Source: Stomorhina lunata
Taxonomy: Eukaryota; Arthropoda; Insecta; Diptera; Rhiniidae
Direction: 5' to 3'
DNA: 64,000 nucleotides
Assembly (NCBI GenBank): GCA_933228675.1
Contig: OW121743.1
Coordinates: 58,606,406 to 58,670,405, forward strand
Shown here: piece by piece, positions 1-12,157 of the stretch
Layout: each line of letters begins with the position of its first letter
How positions within the stretch are numbered: position 1 is the first letter of the stretch
The notes under the pieces: generated by a model
Seen by the model: the letters and a program-made list of their open reading frames with translations, nothing else
What the model was told of the DNA's origin: nothing
Database searches by the model: none
Program-made: the position numbers and the translations under genes

Positions 1-1912
1 TAATAATAATAAAAATTTTTCTATAGAAAATATTTTATAATGAAAATTTTTATTATAGAAAAATTTTTATAATGAAAATTTTTATTATAGAAAAATTTTT
101 ATAATGAAAATTTTTATTATAGAAAAATTTTTATAATGAAAATTTTTATTATAGAAAAATTTTTATAATGAAAATTTTTATTATAGAAAAATTTTTATAA
201 TGAAAATTTTTCTATAGAAAAATTTTTATAATGAAAATTTTTCTATAGAAAAATTTTTATAATGAAAATTTTTCTATAGAAAAATTTTTATAATGAAAAT
301 TTTTCTATAGAAAAATTTTTATAATGAAAATTTTTCTATAGAAAAATTTTTATAATGAAAATTTTTCTATAGAAAAATTTTTATAATGAAAATTTTTCTA
401 TAGAAAAATTTTTATAATGAAAATTTTTCTATAGAAAAATTTTTATAATGAAAATTTTTCTATAGAAAAATTTTTATAATGAAAATTTTTCTATAGAAAA
501 ATTTTTATAATGAAAATTTTTCTATAGAAAAATTTTTATAATGAAAATTTTTCTATAGAAAAATTTTTATAATGAAAATTTTTCTATAGAAAAATTTTTA
601 TAATGAAAATTTTTCTATAGAAAAATTTTTATAATGAAAATTTTTCTATAGAAAAATTTTTATAATGAAAATTTTTCTATAGAAAAATTTTTATAATGAA
701 AATTTTTCTATAGAAAAATTTTTATAATGAAAATTTTTCTATAGAAAAATTTTTATAATGAAAATTTTTCTATAGAAAAATTTTTATAATGAAAATTTTT
801 CTATAGAAAAATTTTTATAATGAAAATTTTTCTATAGAAAAATTTTTATAATGAAAATTTTTCTATAGAAAAATTTTTATAATGAAAATTTTTCTATAGA
901 AAAATTTTTATAATGAAAATTTTTCTATAGAAAAATTTTTATAATGAAAATTTTTCTATAGAAAAATTTTTATAATGAAAATTTTTCTATAGAAAAATTT
1001 TTATAATGAAAATTTTTCTATAGAAAAATTTTTATAATGAAAATTTTTCTATAGAAAAATTTTTATAATGAAAATTTTTCTATAGAAAAATTTTTATAAT
1101 GAAAATTTTTCTATAGAAAAATTTTTATAATGAAAATTTTTCTATAGAAAAATTTTTATAATGAAAATTTTTCTATAGAAAAATTTTTATAATGAAAATT
1201 TTTCTATAGAAAAATTTTTATAATGAAAATTTTTCTATAGAAAAATTTTTATAATGAAAATTTTTCTATAGAAAAATTTTTATAATGAAAATTTTTCTAT
1301 AGAAAAATTTTTATAATGAAAATTTTTCTATAGAAAAATTTTTATAATGAAAATTTTTCTATAGAAAAATTTTTATAATGAAAATTTTTCTATAGAAAAA
1401 TTTTTATAATGAAAATTTTTCTATAGAAAAATTTTTATTATGAAAATTTTTCTATAGAAAAATTTTTATAATGAAAATTTTTCTATAGAAAAATTTTTAT
1501 AATGAAAATTTTTCTATAGAAAAATTTTTATAATGAAAATTTTTCTATAGAAAAATTTTTATAATGAAAATTTTTCTATAGAAAAATTTTTATAATGAAA
1601 ATTTTTCTATAGAAAAATTTTTATAATGAAAATTTTTCTATAGAAAAATTTTTATAATGAAAATTTTTCTATAGAAAAATTTTTATAATGAAAATGTTTT
1701 TATAGAAAAATTTTTATAATGAAAATTTTTCTATAGAAAAATTTTTATAATGAAAATGTTTCTATAGAAAAATTTTTATAATGAAAATTTTTCTATAGAA
1801 AAATTTTTATAATGAAAATTTTTCTATAGAAAAATTTTTATAATGAAAATTTTTCTATAGAAAAATTTTTATAATGAAAATTTTTCTATAGGAAAATTTT
1901 TATAATGAAAAT
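1..1912. repeat. 31-bp AT-rich satellite array (family 31a)
   Basis: This is a tandem array with an exact 31-bp period (for example CTATAG at 212 and 243), about 60 copies, cut by the window's left edge. Each monomer holds the perfect palindrome TTTTTCTATAGAAAAA followed by TTTTTATAATGAAAA. The first six or so monomers carry TTATAG instead of CTATAG; later ones are nearly identical until scattered substitutions appear after about 1690, the usual picture of decay at an array edge. It has no coding potential. The same CTATAG core recurs in the arrays at 19.1-20.6 and 21.9-23.6 kb with different linkers. Confidence 0.97.
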
Positions 1913-3870
1913 TTAAAAAAAAAATTATAAAAAAGTTAGAACTTAATAACAATGACCTTTAAAGCTTGAAATAAGTTGACAAAACTAAGTTTTTTTTTTT
2001 ATTTGTTTAAAAGTAAAAATAGCTTTAACAAAGTTTCCAAAGCCCAAGATTAAAAAAACGAGATTAAAGTACTTATCGAGTCTTTAAGTCTAAAGCTTTT
2101 TGAAATCAAATACTAATAACATTCTTGTTCTTGCTTATATGTGCTTTTTTTAACAAAGTCATCTCAAAAGCTTTAAAAGGATATCTCTTGGGATTTCTAA
2201 ATTTCAAAAGCTTTATATTTTTTGTTATATTCGACTTAGGGAACAGACCTATAAATTATATTTATTATTATACTATATTTTTGTTGTTGTTGTTATGACC
2301 TTAAATTAAGGAAACTTATTAACTAAATTTTAAAAAAATATAAAATAAAAAAAGTATATAAAAATGTCTTGAGACAAGTGCTTAAAAAATAAGTGTCTTT
2401 AATTCTTAAGAAACTTTTTCTAATCGTTTCCATTTAACTTTAAAGAAGTGGAGTTAAATAGATAATTTTGTTTTGTCATTGATAGTAACTAAAGGGATCT
2501 TCTCGAGGCTTCGATCTATCTATATTTTTCTTTACTTACTCACAACCCTAACTAGTTTTTCTTATTACTTTTCAGCTAGAAATAAAAAATTTTAATTAAA
2601 AGTAAAATTAAATTTCGAATTTGACTTAATTTTAAAAAAATTTTGAATTTTAATTTCAATTTTTTTTTGTTGTTGAAATATATCAAATTTTGATAATACA
2701 TTTAAATTAACAATTTAACATTTATAAAAAAACATGTTATTTTAAAGCCTTTTTTCATTATACATACATAATCGTCGTAATTTATAATTAAGTTTAAGAC
2801 GAGGTTTACATTTTATGCTTTGAGATTGGGTTATTCAAGTGTTGATATCTTTCAAATTACGTTCGTTTCGAAAATTATCTTTATAGAAAATCAAATTCTA
2901 TTGTTAAGAATTTTGGGTATTGCTCAATCTCAAAACATAAAATGCCACCTACGTATTGTAGAAATATTTTTAAGAAATAATTTTAAATACCATCTTCTCT
3001 AGGCAGCATTTCATCAGATAATTAAAATAAAATACAAACGAAACAGGAAATAATTGATTTTAAAAAAGCAAAATGCAACCCTGAAATTTATACAAACAAA
3101 AGTGTTGCCATTGCTAAATTTTAAAGTACACAGTTTTATTTAATTTCATACATAATTGCTTTGACCAATTCTTAACTAATTTTTATATATACGTGCAAAA
3201 ATACCTTTTTCCTTAGATCATCTCATTCCTAATTTTTATAGTTTTAAATCTACTTCTTTTTTACTTAAAGGGTGTTTTTTTAATTATATATATTTTTTCT
3301 TTTAAAAAATTTCTAGAAAACTATTTTTTATATTTATATAATTTTTTTCTATATACTGACATTAAAATCCAAGTAAGAAATGTTTAAAATCTAGTAAATG
3401 GTGTTTTTTTTATATATAGGCATTTCCTTTAAATATTTAATGTTTTCTTTTCCTGATTTTGTGGCTAAGTGGAAGGTTTTCTTTTGAATGATTGATTTTA
3501 AATTTTTAGATAAATTTTTAATGTATGTAAATGCTTTTTTTTTGAAAGGGCTTATGTATATTGCGGTATAAGAGGGAGGAGCAGGGATTTAGTGTTTGTT
3601 AAAATTGTTGTATATATTTTCATAATTTTATATAGATTATCGTATTTTTGCTATTTATATATAAAAAAATTATGGCAGTCTCTCTAAGTTTTTTTATTTT
3701 GTTTTAATTCTGATTTTTTCAATCTTTATACTACAATTCAATATTCGAGTTTTTGTGATTTGAGGGGGGTTGTTTTTAAAAAGTGAGAAATTCAAAATTA
3801 AATTTTTTGGGTGTATTGAAATTTCTACATAGAAAACTTTAAGGCGCAATACTCTAATACATGATAATTG
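1913..3870. other. AT-rich intergenic DNA, no gene seen
   Basis: This is non-coding sequence downstream of the pigs 3' end. It holds homopolymer A/T runs and a few AAAGCTTT-type motifs from about 2085 onward. The short frame at 2820-3002 shows no recognisable protein and no coding bias. No RNA gene, promoter or recognisable transposon was found. Confidence 0.6.
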
Positions 3871-5040
3871 ACATATAACAAAAGCTTTCTTTGTTTTAAA
3901 TTTAGTTTCTAAAAAGCTTTTATCAATTAAACTAAAAAAAAAAAAAATTAAAAAAATTCAAATATCATGAATGAAAAGCTTTTCATAAAATAAAAGTTGA
4001 AAAAAAGAGCTCCTTATTTCTAATTGTAGATAGAAAAGCTTTTAAATATATGTAATCAAGCTTTATTACCATGTTCCTAAAATCTCTAAATAAAAAGATT
4101 CCATGAAATTTCACTAAATACTTTTAGGCATTCAAAAACTTTTATAAAATGATAATGATCATGAATGAAAAGCTTTTTTTATAAAGTTCGAAATAATGCT
4201 ATAATAACTTGCAAAAGCTAAAAGATGGACTACAATTTAAAATAAAAGTTTGATTTCTTTTTTCTTATAAAGCTTTTGTAGTATTTAAACCTATCGAATG
4301 ATTTTTTTAGAGAAATAAGCTTTTGAAAATTTTGTTTTTTAAGAAGATTTAATAGAATTTATATTAAAGTTTGATGAAAACTTTTGTAAATAAAGTTCAA
4401 AATAATGCAGTAATAACAATTAAGAGCTTAAATATGACCTTTATTTTTAAATTAAACATATAACAAAAGCTTTCTTTGTTTTAAATTTAGTTTCTAAAAA
4501 GCTTTTATCAATTAAACTAAAAAAAAAAAAATTAAAAAAATTCAAATATCATGAATGAAAAGCTTTTCATAAAATAAAAGTTGAAAAAAGAGTTCCTTAT
4601 TCCTAATCGTAGATAGAAAAGCTTTTGAATATGTGTAATCAAGCTTTATTACCATGTTCCTAAAATCTCTAAATAAAAAGATTCCATGAAATTTCACTAA
4701 ATACTTTTAGGCATTCAAAAACTTTTATAAAATGATAATGATCATGAATGAAAAGCTTTTTTTATAAAGTTCGAAATAATGCTATAATAACTTGCAAAAG
4801 CTAAAAGATGGACTACAATTTAAAATAAAAGTTTGATTTCTTTTTTCTTATAAAGCTTTTGTAGTATTTGAACCTATCGAATGATTTTTTTTTAGAGAAA
4901 TAAGCTTTTGAAAATTTTGTTTTTTAAGAAGATTTAATAGAATTTATATTAAAGTTTGATGAAAACTTTTGTAAATAAAGTTCGAAATAATGCAGTAATA
5001 ACAATTAAGAGCTTAAGTATGACCTTCATTTTTAAATTAA
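3871..5040. repeat. 585-bp tandem duplication
   Basis: The segment starting ACATATAACAAAAGC at 3871 recurs at 4456 and then runs almost identically for about 585 bp, ending in TTTAAATTAA both times. Differences are single substitutions and changes in A-run length. A third, more diverged partial copy follows at about 5055-5180 (ACTAAATACTTTTAGAC ... AATGAATGAAAAGCTTTT). The high identity of the first two units suggests a recent duplication of non-coding DNA; no protein is encoded. Confidence 0.93.
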
Positions 5041-7400
5041 AGCTTTTTAAATTTGAAATGACACTAAATACTTTTAGACATTCAAAAACTTTTATAAAAA
5101 ATAATTTTAATGAATGAAAAGCTTTTGACGAAATAAGTTTTTAAAAATAGAGTTTCTTATTCAAATTGTAGACAGAAAAGCTGTTGAATATTAATAAGTT
5201 GACCTTCTCATCAAGTTCCTAACACACAAAACTTTAAGACATTAAAATAATCATGAATGAAAAGCTTTTCACGAAATAAGAATTAAACAAAAAATATTTA
5301 TAATTGTAGACACATAAGCTTTTGAAAAGTAGTAAGATAGCTTCGTTACCAAATTTCTTAAGGCTTCAAATGTTAAATACAAATCTTGGATTATTCTTTA
5401 AAATATCCCAAATACAATTAAAATGCTGTTGAAAGTACGAGTATACTTTAGAAATGTTCAATCAAGAATTAACTGCTTTTATCTAAAAGTTGTAAAAGCT
5501 TTTTAAAAATAAATAAACGAGAATTTTAGAGTTAAAAAATAAAATGCCCTAGTAAAAGCTTTAATATCATATTCAAGCAAGCTACTTTTAAAACTTGAGG
5601 AAATTTGTATATACAGAATTTTGCAAATGAGCTCTTCAAAGCTTTAAAATAAGTTTTGTTGAAATTCTTTTGAAAATATAATAATAATTTTATGATTTCA
5701 ATAAAAAATATACAAAAGCTTTAAATTTAGTTTTGTTGAAATACTCTTAAAAAAGCTTAACAAAGTTTATATTTTTCTATTAAAGTTTCATTGGCTTCTC
5801 AAAAAGAGCTTTTGTAGTTGAGCTTAAAAATATTAAAAAGCTTTAAATTAGGTTTTGGTGAAATTTTCATTAAAGGTCTTAAATAACTCTAAGTTGTTTT
5901 ACTTGTAATTTAAGTCTCACTGTCTACTCATGAGAGCTTTTATAAAGAATATTAAAAAAAGCTTTTAAGCTGATAAAAGCTGTATCTTTAAATACTTTAA
6001 TTACTTTTTTTGAAATGTATCAATAACAGATTTTAGAGTAACATCATTTAAACATTTTAAATGCTTTAGTAAAGGCTTCTTAACGGCTTGAAGCTTTTTA
6101 TACTTTCATAAAGGCTTTAAAGCTTTATACTAGACATTTCCAAAACTTTGAAACTAAAGTTTAACAAAGCTCTTTAACTTAATTGAAAGCTTTGCTAAAA
6201 TCGCTGAAATATATAACAGAAGCTTTTTGTACAAGGACTTCTTTTGGACAAAACGATTTAAAAAAATGTTTTAATAATAATTTTAATTAAACTTTTAGGA
6301 ATGTTTATTGCTCTTTAATTGCTCAAGCTATTGCAAAAGCTCATCAAAAAAGATTTAAACTTCTCAGTTGATTTACTGATTTAGGTTTTTTTTATAAGAA
6401 AATGAAAGCTCTTTATACTTTGGTTTTGGCTAAACATTTTTTAAAAAGTTTAGAAAATTTAAGAAAGCTTTTAAAAGGTTTTAGTAAAAAATTGGCAAGT
6501 TTATTTAAAGCTATACAAAATTGTATATGAAACTTTTATAAAGAGTTAAAACCATCAAAGAGTTAAAACCAATATTTAAATAAAATGTAAAATATATTCA
6601 AAGCTTTTTCATGGGAAAGCATTAATTAAAGTTCAAAAGCTTTGAAAGAAGTTTTTTTTTAAATGTTTTAGCTATCAAGAAACTGGCAAAAGTTTATTTA
6701 AATAAAATCTTATATATAACTTCAATATAAAGCGAAAGCTTCCAAGGTTTTAAATTTTAAAATCAATTTAATTTGAATATCTAAACTTTTCAAAAGCTCT
6801 AAAGTCGTTTAATTATGTGTTTAGATATTCAAACTTTGAATATCTTTTAATTATGTGTGGAAAGAAGTCTCTAAGGTTGATTTTGAGCGCAACCAAAAGC
6901 TTTAAAAGTAACAATACCAAAATTGTTTTATTCTTGTTCTCGTTGATGATTAAAGTCATTTCATTTAAACTAAAACAAACAAAAGTTTTATTAATAAAAG
7001 CTTTGATTCAGAAAGTTAACGCAAGCTTTAGTGTAAACATCTGCATTGATAATTGTATTGAGAGTAAAAGTTTTTGAAATAATATACACATATTTACCAT
7101 GTAGCTTGCAATTATTATGTTATACCTTAGGTCATTCTTACTTAAACTTTTACTATAAAACTCATTCTTACGAAATAAAAGGAAGAAATTTTGATTAAAC
7201 TTTTTATTAAACTTTAGCTTTTTATTAAACTTTAGCATAAAAACCTTAAATTGTATTTAATTTATTGATTATTGATATTAATATATTGAAAAGCTTTTTA
7301 TAAAAAGCTCTTATAAAAAGCTTTTACTAATCAAAGCTTTTACTTCTTAATAAAAGCTTTTTCCGTGCAGCTTTCATTACTTAAATAACAGACTAATAAG
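5041..7400. repeat. Field of dispersed AAAGCTTT motifs
   Basis: Non-coding A/T-rich DNA in which the palindrome AAAAGCTTTT, or its core AAGCTTT, occurs again and again at irregular spacing, far more often than A/T-rich composition alone would give. The pattern begins near 2085 and fades near 7370. The spacing is not periodic, so this looks like an old degenerate satellite or many diverged copies of a short element. The small frames near 6817-7238 show no family features and are treated as chance. Confidence 0.6.
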
Positions 7401-7938
7401 TAAAGATTTTTCTTAACTAAAAAATTTAATTTTGAATTTCTCTAATTTTTGAAGGATAACTTTTTTTACCTTCAAACTAATTTTATTTGAAAGCTTCATT
7501 TTGGAGTCATTTGAATTGTGGCCTGATTTTCCCCCTCAAAAACTTTATATATTCTATTACCTGTTTCTAATAATTCTGTTTACAAAACTTAATTAATGAT
7601 TTCATAATTTTCCTAAAACTTTGCATTTATTCCATTTAATTAACTATTTCTCATCCACTTCTGTCGGGTATAAAAAAATCCTGTCTATTCTTAATTTCTA
7701 CTATTTCCATAATTTTCTTAATATTTATGTAGTTATTCGTAAAAATACAAAAACATCCCGTTCTCGGCTTAGATTCATCTTCATTTCCTTAAACTAAAAA
7801 TTTACCAATTGAATCAAATTAATTGTAATGGTTCTTTAAATTAGTCGACGAAGATGACAATTGTCTCCTTAAGTGATAAGGTCTTCTAGGTAAACGTTCG
7901 CAACCCACTATCCGGCGGATCTGTGGAGACATTCTTTG
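7401..7938 (-). other. pigs: Probable 3' UTR of the pigs-type gene
   Basis: This lies immediately downstream of the TAA at 7939-7941 on the minus strand. It has no satellite and few repeats, unlike the sequence further left, which fits transcribed UTR. The true 3' end cannot be fixed without transcript data. Confidence 0.45.
7626..7631 (-). terminator. Candidate polyadenylation signal
   Basis: TTTATT on the plus strand reads AATAAA on the minus strand, about 308 nt past the stop codon of the terminal exon. It is the nearest canonical hexamer I see downstream of that stop. Others occur further on, for example near 7203, so the choice is tentative. Confidence 0.3.
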
Positions 7939-9308
7939 TTAGTAAAGTTCTGTATGTTGACGCACGGGCGCTGGAATCTTAGACATGCCACGATCACGAC
8001 GTGGCGACACCACCACCGACATATCACGAGAATGATTACTGCCACAAGAGCTGGCCGCTGAACTGCGCTTTGAAAGGGACTTAGTGGGTGGTGAACAACT
8101 GTTGGAACGCTCGAGATTACCATTGCTATGAACCCAGGCTGTGGTGAAATCTTCATATTCGGGCTTCTTGGTGTTTTGTGAACGTGCTGTTGAGGTTTGT
8201 ACCTTATTATTGGTTGTGGAATATTGCAAGAGTAGAGTTTTCATTTTTTCCAAAATCTGGGCATCATTTTTAGCACTATTGGCTGCCTCCAACAGTTGTT
8301 GGGCCAAAGGCGAATTGGCATGATTTTTAGTAGGCGAAGTTGTCAGGGAAGCAGTGCAGCCTTTAATGCGTCTTCCATTGCTGTCATAGAGTATATGAGA
8401 TGATCTGGTCTTACTGTTGCGTTCGAATGGAGAAGAGCCTGCTGCTATTCCATTAGCTCCATTTGTCTGGGGTGTAAAGGTATCACTGGTTAAAGTAGGA
8501 CGCTTGCGGCCCCCATTCATTAAAGAGCGGCCACTCCAGGTGTTGGTAACATCACGTCCCACATTAAGCGCTTGAGTGCTCTTGACTGAAGGTGCCGGGG
8601 ACTTACTCTTTCTGCTATCATTAACCACAGCAATGCTGGTAGGGGGTTTTCTTACTGATCTATAAACTGGTTTATTGCGACTGAAGACTGGCACCCCGGA
8701 ACGAGAATGTAAATCCTGTAAACTACCTGCCCGACAAGTACTATTGTCAATACTGCGTCTTCTCTGAGGCGTGGCCATGGGAGAAAACGGTATTTTGCTT
8801 TTGTTGTTTGTGGGGTTAGTTAATTTTGTGGATCCTTTAATTTCCTTTTGTGATTTTTTATCAGCCAAAGCAGATGCTACTGCTGTTGTTGTTGTTGTCA
8901 CCGCCAATTTAACATTATCGGTTACATCATCACCCTCATACTCATCATCGTTGAGTCCAAAGATCTTATTGGAAAAGCCTGTTTTTCTTAGGCCAGTGTT
9001 TGTGGCTATATCAACGGTTATTTCATCGTCTGTTATGAAAACGCCTGATTGTTCAAATTTATTATTGGTTATTTGTTGCTGCTGCTGATGTTGCAGTTGT
9101 TGCTGTTGCAAAGAGTTGGCCGCAATTTCAGCCACATTTAAAACAGCCGGCAAAGATTGTGGTCCTATGTCGTCAATGTGATCGTGTGTCATAAGCATGT
9201 CATCGTTTTGTGTATAAATATTTTCAATATTTTCGGGTGTCTTTTGTGATGTTGTTGCATCTTCGCTGGGCGAGAGTTGAGAATCACTTGATGTTTGATC
9301 ATGACGCA
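7939..9308 (-). CDS. pigs: GAS2-like protein (pickled eggs type), terminal exon
   Basis: Terminal coding exon. The acceptor has a long pyrimidine tract ending AG at 9309-9310. One base carried from the previous exon completes a GTG codon, after which the frame is open for 456 residues to TAA at 7939-7941. The product is a basic, low-complexity Ser/Thr/Asn-rich tail. It has a Gln-rich stretch at about residues 67-79 of this exon, an acidic patch at about 118-130, and a helix-prone segment (SPLAQQLLEAANSAKNDA, then ILEKMKTLL) at about 333-361. SKIP occurs at about 171-174 and 443-446; SxIP in basic Ser/Pro-rich sequence is the known EB1-binding signature, and vertebrate GAS2L proteins use it to follow microtubule plus ends. 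The protein ends HTELY. The function, linking actin and microtubules, is inferred from the family. Antisense frames over this exon are shadows. Confidence 0.9.
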
Positions 9309-9354
9309 CTGGAAAGAGAAAGACAGGGTCAACAGTGGGGGATTAATAAGTGAG

Positions 9355-11053
9355 TCTTGGAAAATTGGAAATTTTTCGAAAATTGACTATTTATAGGAAA
9401 TTTTTCGAAAATTGACTATTTATAGGAAATTTTTCGAAAATTGACTATTTATAGGAATTTTTTCGAAAATTGACTATTTATAGGAAATTTTTCGAAAATT
9501 TACTATTTATAGGAAATTTTTCGAAAATTGACTATTTATAGGAAATTTTTCGAAAATTGACTATTTATAGGAAATTTTTCGAACATTGACTATTTATGGG
9601 AAATTTTTCGAAATTTGACTATTTATGGGAAATTTTTCAAAATTTGACTATTTATAGGTAATTTTTCGAAAACTGACTATTTATAGAAAATTTATCGAAA
9701 ATTGACTATTTATAACAAATTTTTCGAAAATTGACTATTTATAGGAAATTTTTCGAAAATTGACTATTTATAGGAAATTTTTCTAAAATTAACTATTTAT
9801 AGGAAATTTTTCGAAAATTGACTATTTATAGGAAATTTTTCAAAAATTGACTATTTATAGAAAATTTTTCGAAAATTGATTATTTATAGGAAATTTTTCG
9901 AAAATTGACTATTTATAGGAAATTTTTCGAAAATTTACTATTTATAGGAAATTTTTCGAAAATTGACTATTTATAGAAAATTTTTGTAAATTGACTATTT
10001 ATAGGAAATTTTTCGTAAATTGGCTATTTATAGGAAATTTTTCGAAAATTGACTATTTATAGGAAATTTTTCGAAAATTGACTATTTATAGGAAATTTTT
10101 CGAAAATTGACTATTTATATGAAATTTTTCGAAAATTTACCATTTATAGGAATTTTTTTTTATAGAAAATTTTTCAAAAATTTACTTTTTGTAGCAAATT
10201 TTTCGAAAATTGACTATTCATAAGAAATTTTTCGAAAATTTACTATTTATAGGAAATTTTTCTAAAATTGACTATTTATAGGAAATTTTTCGAAAATTGA
10301 CTATTAATAGGAAATTTTTCTAAAATTGACTATTTATAGGAAATTTTTCGAAAATTTACTATTTATAGGAAATTTTTCGAAAATTGACTATTTATAGGAA
10401 ATTTTTCGAAAATTGACTATTTATAGGAAATTTTTCAAAAATTGACTATTTATAGGAAATTTTTCGAAAATTGACTATTTATAGGAAATTTTTCGAAAAT
10501 TGACTATTTATAGGAAATTTTTTAAAAAATTGACTATTATAGGATATTTTTCGAAAATTGACTATTTATAGGAAATTTGTCGAAAATTGACTATTATAGG
10601 AAATTTTTCGAAAATTGACTATTATAGGAAATTTTTCGAAAATTGACTATTATAGGAAATTTTTCTTAAATTGACAATTTATAGAAAATTTTTAGAAAAT
10701 TTACCATTTATAGGAAATTTTTCGAAAATTGACTATTTATAGGAAATTTTTCGACAATTGACTATTTATAGGAAATTTTTCGAAAATTGACTATTTATAG
10801 GAAATTTTTCGAAAATTGACTATTTATAGGAAATTTTTCGAATATTGACTATTCATAGGAAATTTTTCCAAAATTGACTATTTATAGGAAATTTTTCCAA
10901 AATTGGCTATTTATAGGAAATTTTTCGAAAATTTACCATTTATAGGAAATTCTTCGAAAATTGACTTTTTATAGGATATTTTTCAAAAATTCGACTATTT
11001 ATAGGAAATTGTTCGAATATTTACTATTTATAGGAAATTTTTCGAAAATTGAT
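9355..11053. repeat. 29-bp satellite array, forward orientation
   Basis: This intronic tandem array lies between the last two pigs exons. Period 29 bp (ATAGGAA at 9422 and 9451), about 58 copies, written here as GAAATTTTTCGAAAATT then GACTATTTATAG. The unit contains the palindrome AATTTTCGAAAATT. Monomers differ by scattered substitutions and 1-bp deletions, so the array is older than the one at 1-1912. At about 11053 the orientation reverses. Confidence 0.95.
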
Positions 11054-11572
11054 TATTTTCGAAAAATTTCATATAAATAGTCACTTTTTGAGAAATTTCC
11101 TATAAAAAGTAAATTTTCGAAAAATTTCCTATAAATAGTCAATTTTCGAAAAATTTCCTTTAAATAGAAAATTTTCGAAAAATTTCCTATAAATAGTAAA
11201 TTTTCGAAAAATTTCCTATAAATGTCAATTTTTGAAAAGTTTCCTATACATATTCAATTTTCGAAAAATTTCTTATAAATTGACAATTTTCAAAAAATTT
11301 GTTAAAATTAGTAAATTTTCGAAAAATTTCCTATAAGTAGTCAATTTTCGAAAATTCCTATAAATAGTAAATTCCTATAATAGTAAATATTTAATTTTTG
11401 AAAAATTTCCTATGAATAGCCAAATTTCTAAAAATTTCCTATAACTAGTAAATTTTTAAAAAATTTCCTATAAATAGCCAATTTTTGAAAAATTTCCTAT
11501 AATAGTCAATTTTTGAAAAATTTCCTATAAATAGTAAATTTTTCAAAAATTTCCTATAAATAGTCAATTTAG
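11054..11572. repeat. 29-bp satellite array, inverted orientation
   Basis: Same monomer as the preceding array but reverse-complemented (CTATAAATAGTC then AATTTTCGAAAAATTTC), more diverged, about 18 copies. The switch lies at about 11050-11060, where a forward monomer runs straight into an inverted one. The two halves can fold back on each other in single-stranded DNA or in pre-mRNA. Confidence 0.9.
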
Positions 11573-12146
11573 AAGACTACGATTGAAGTTTTGACTATAT
11601 AGAAACCTACGATTGAAATTTTGACTATATAGAAATCTACGATTGAAATTGTGACTATTTAGAAATCTACGATTTAAATTTTGACTATATAGGCCCCTTC
11701 GATTGTAATTTTGACAATATAGAAACCTACGATTGAAATTTTGACTATATTAATAGAAACCTTCTATTGAAATGTTGACTATATAGAAATCTTCGATTAT
11801 AATTTATACTATATAGAACTCTACAATTAAAATTTTAACTATAGAGAAATCTACGATAGGAATTTTGACTATATAGAAATCCAGGATTGAAATTTTGACT
11901 ATTTAGAGACCCACGATTGTAATTTTGACTACATAGAAACCTACGATTAAAATGTTTACTATATAGAAACCTACGATTGAAGTTTTAACTATATAGAATC
12001 CCACGATTGCAATTTTGACTATAAAGAGACCTACGATTGAAATCTTGACTATATAGAAACCTATGATTGAAATTTTGACTATAGAGAAACCTACGATTGT
12101 AATTTTGACTTTTTAGAAACCTACGACTGAAATTTTGATTATATAG
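11573..12146. repeat. 30-bp satellite array next to a splice donor
   Basis: Tandem array with a 30-bp period (GATTGAA at 11581, 11611 and 11641), about 19 copies of CTACGATTGAAATTTTGAC plus TATATAGAAAC. It fills the first part of the intron that begins at 12157 on the minus strand and lies within about 12 nt of the donor. As the period is a multiple of three, the minus-strand frame of the upstream exon reads on into the array as a 10-residue repeat until a stop at about 11985. Confidence 0.93.
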
Positions 12147-12157
12147 TTTATGCTCAC

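Noticed and set aside
1..1912. CRISPR array
   Set aside because: Period 31 with no unique spacers; a eukaryotic satellite.
7908..8323. Overlapping frames (7908-8156 minus, 8141-8323 plus) over the terminal pigs exon
   Set aside because: Shadows of the long minus-strand exon in other frames; no domain or splice support.
8771..9088. 105-residue plus-strand frame rich in Val/Ser/Cys
   Set aside because: Antisense of the Gln/Asn-rich tail of pigs; composition explained by that.
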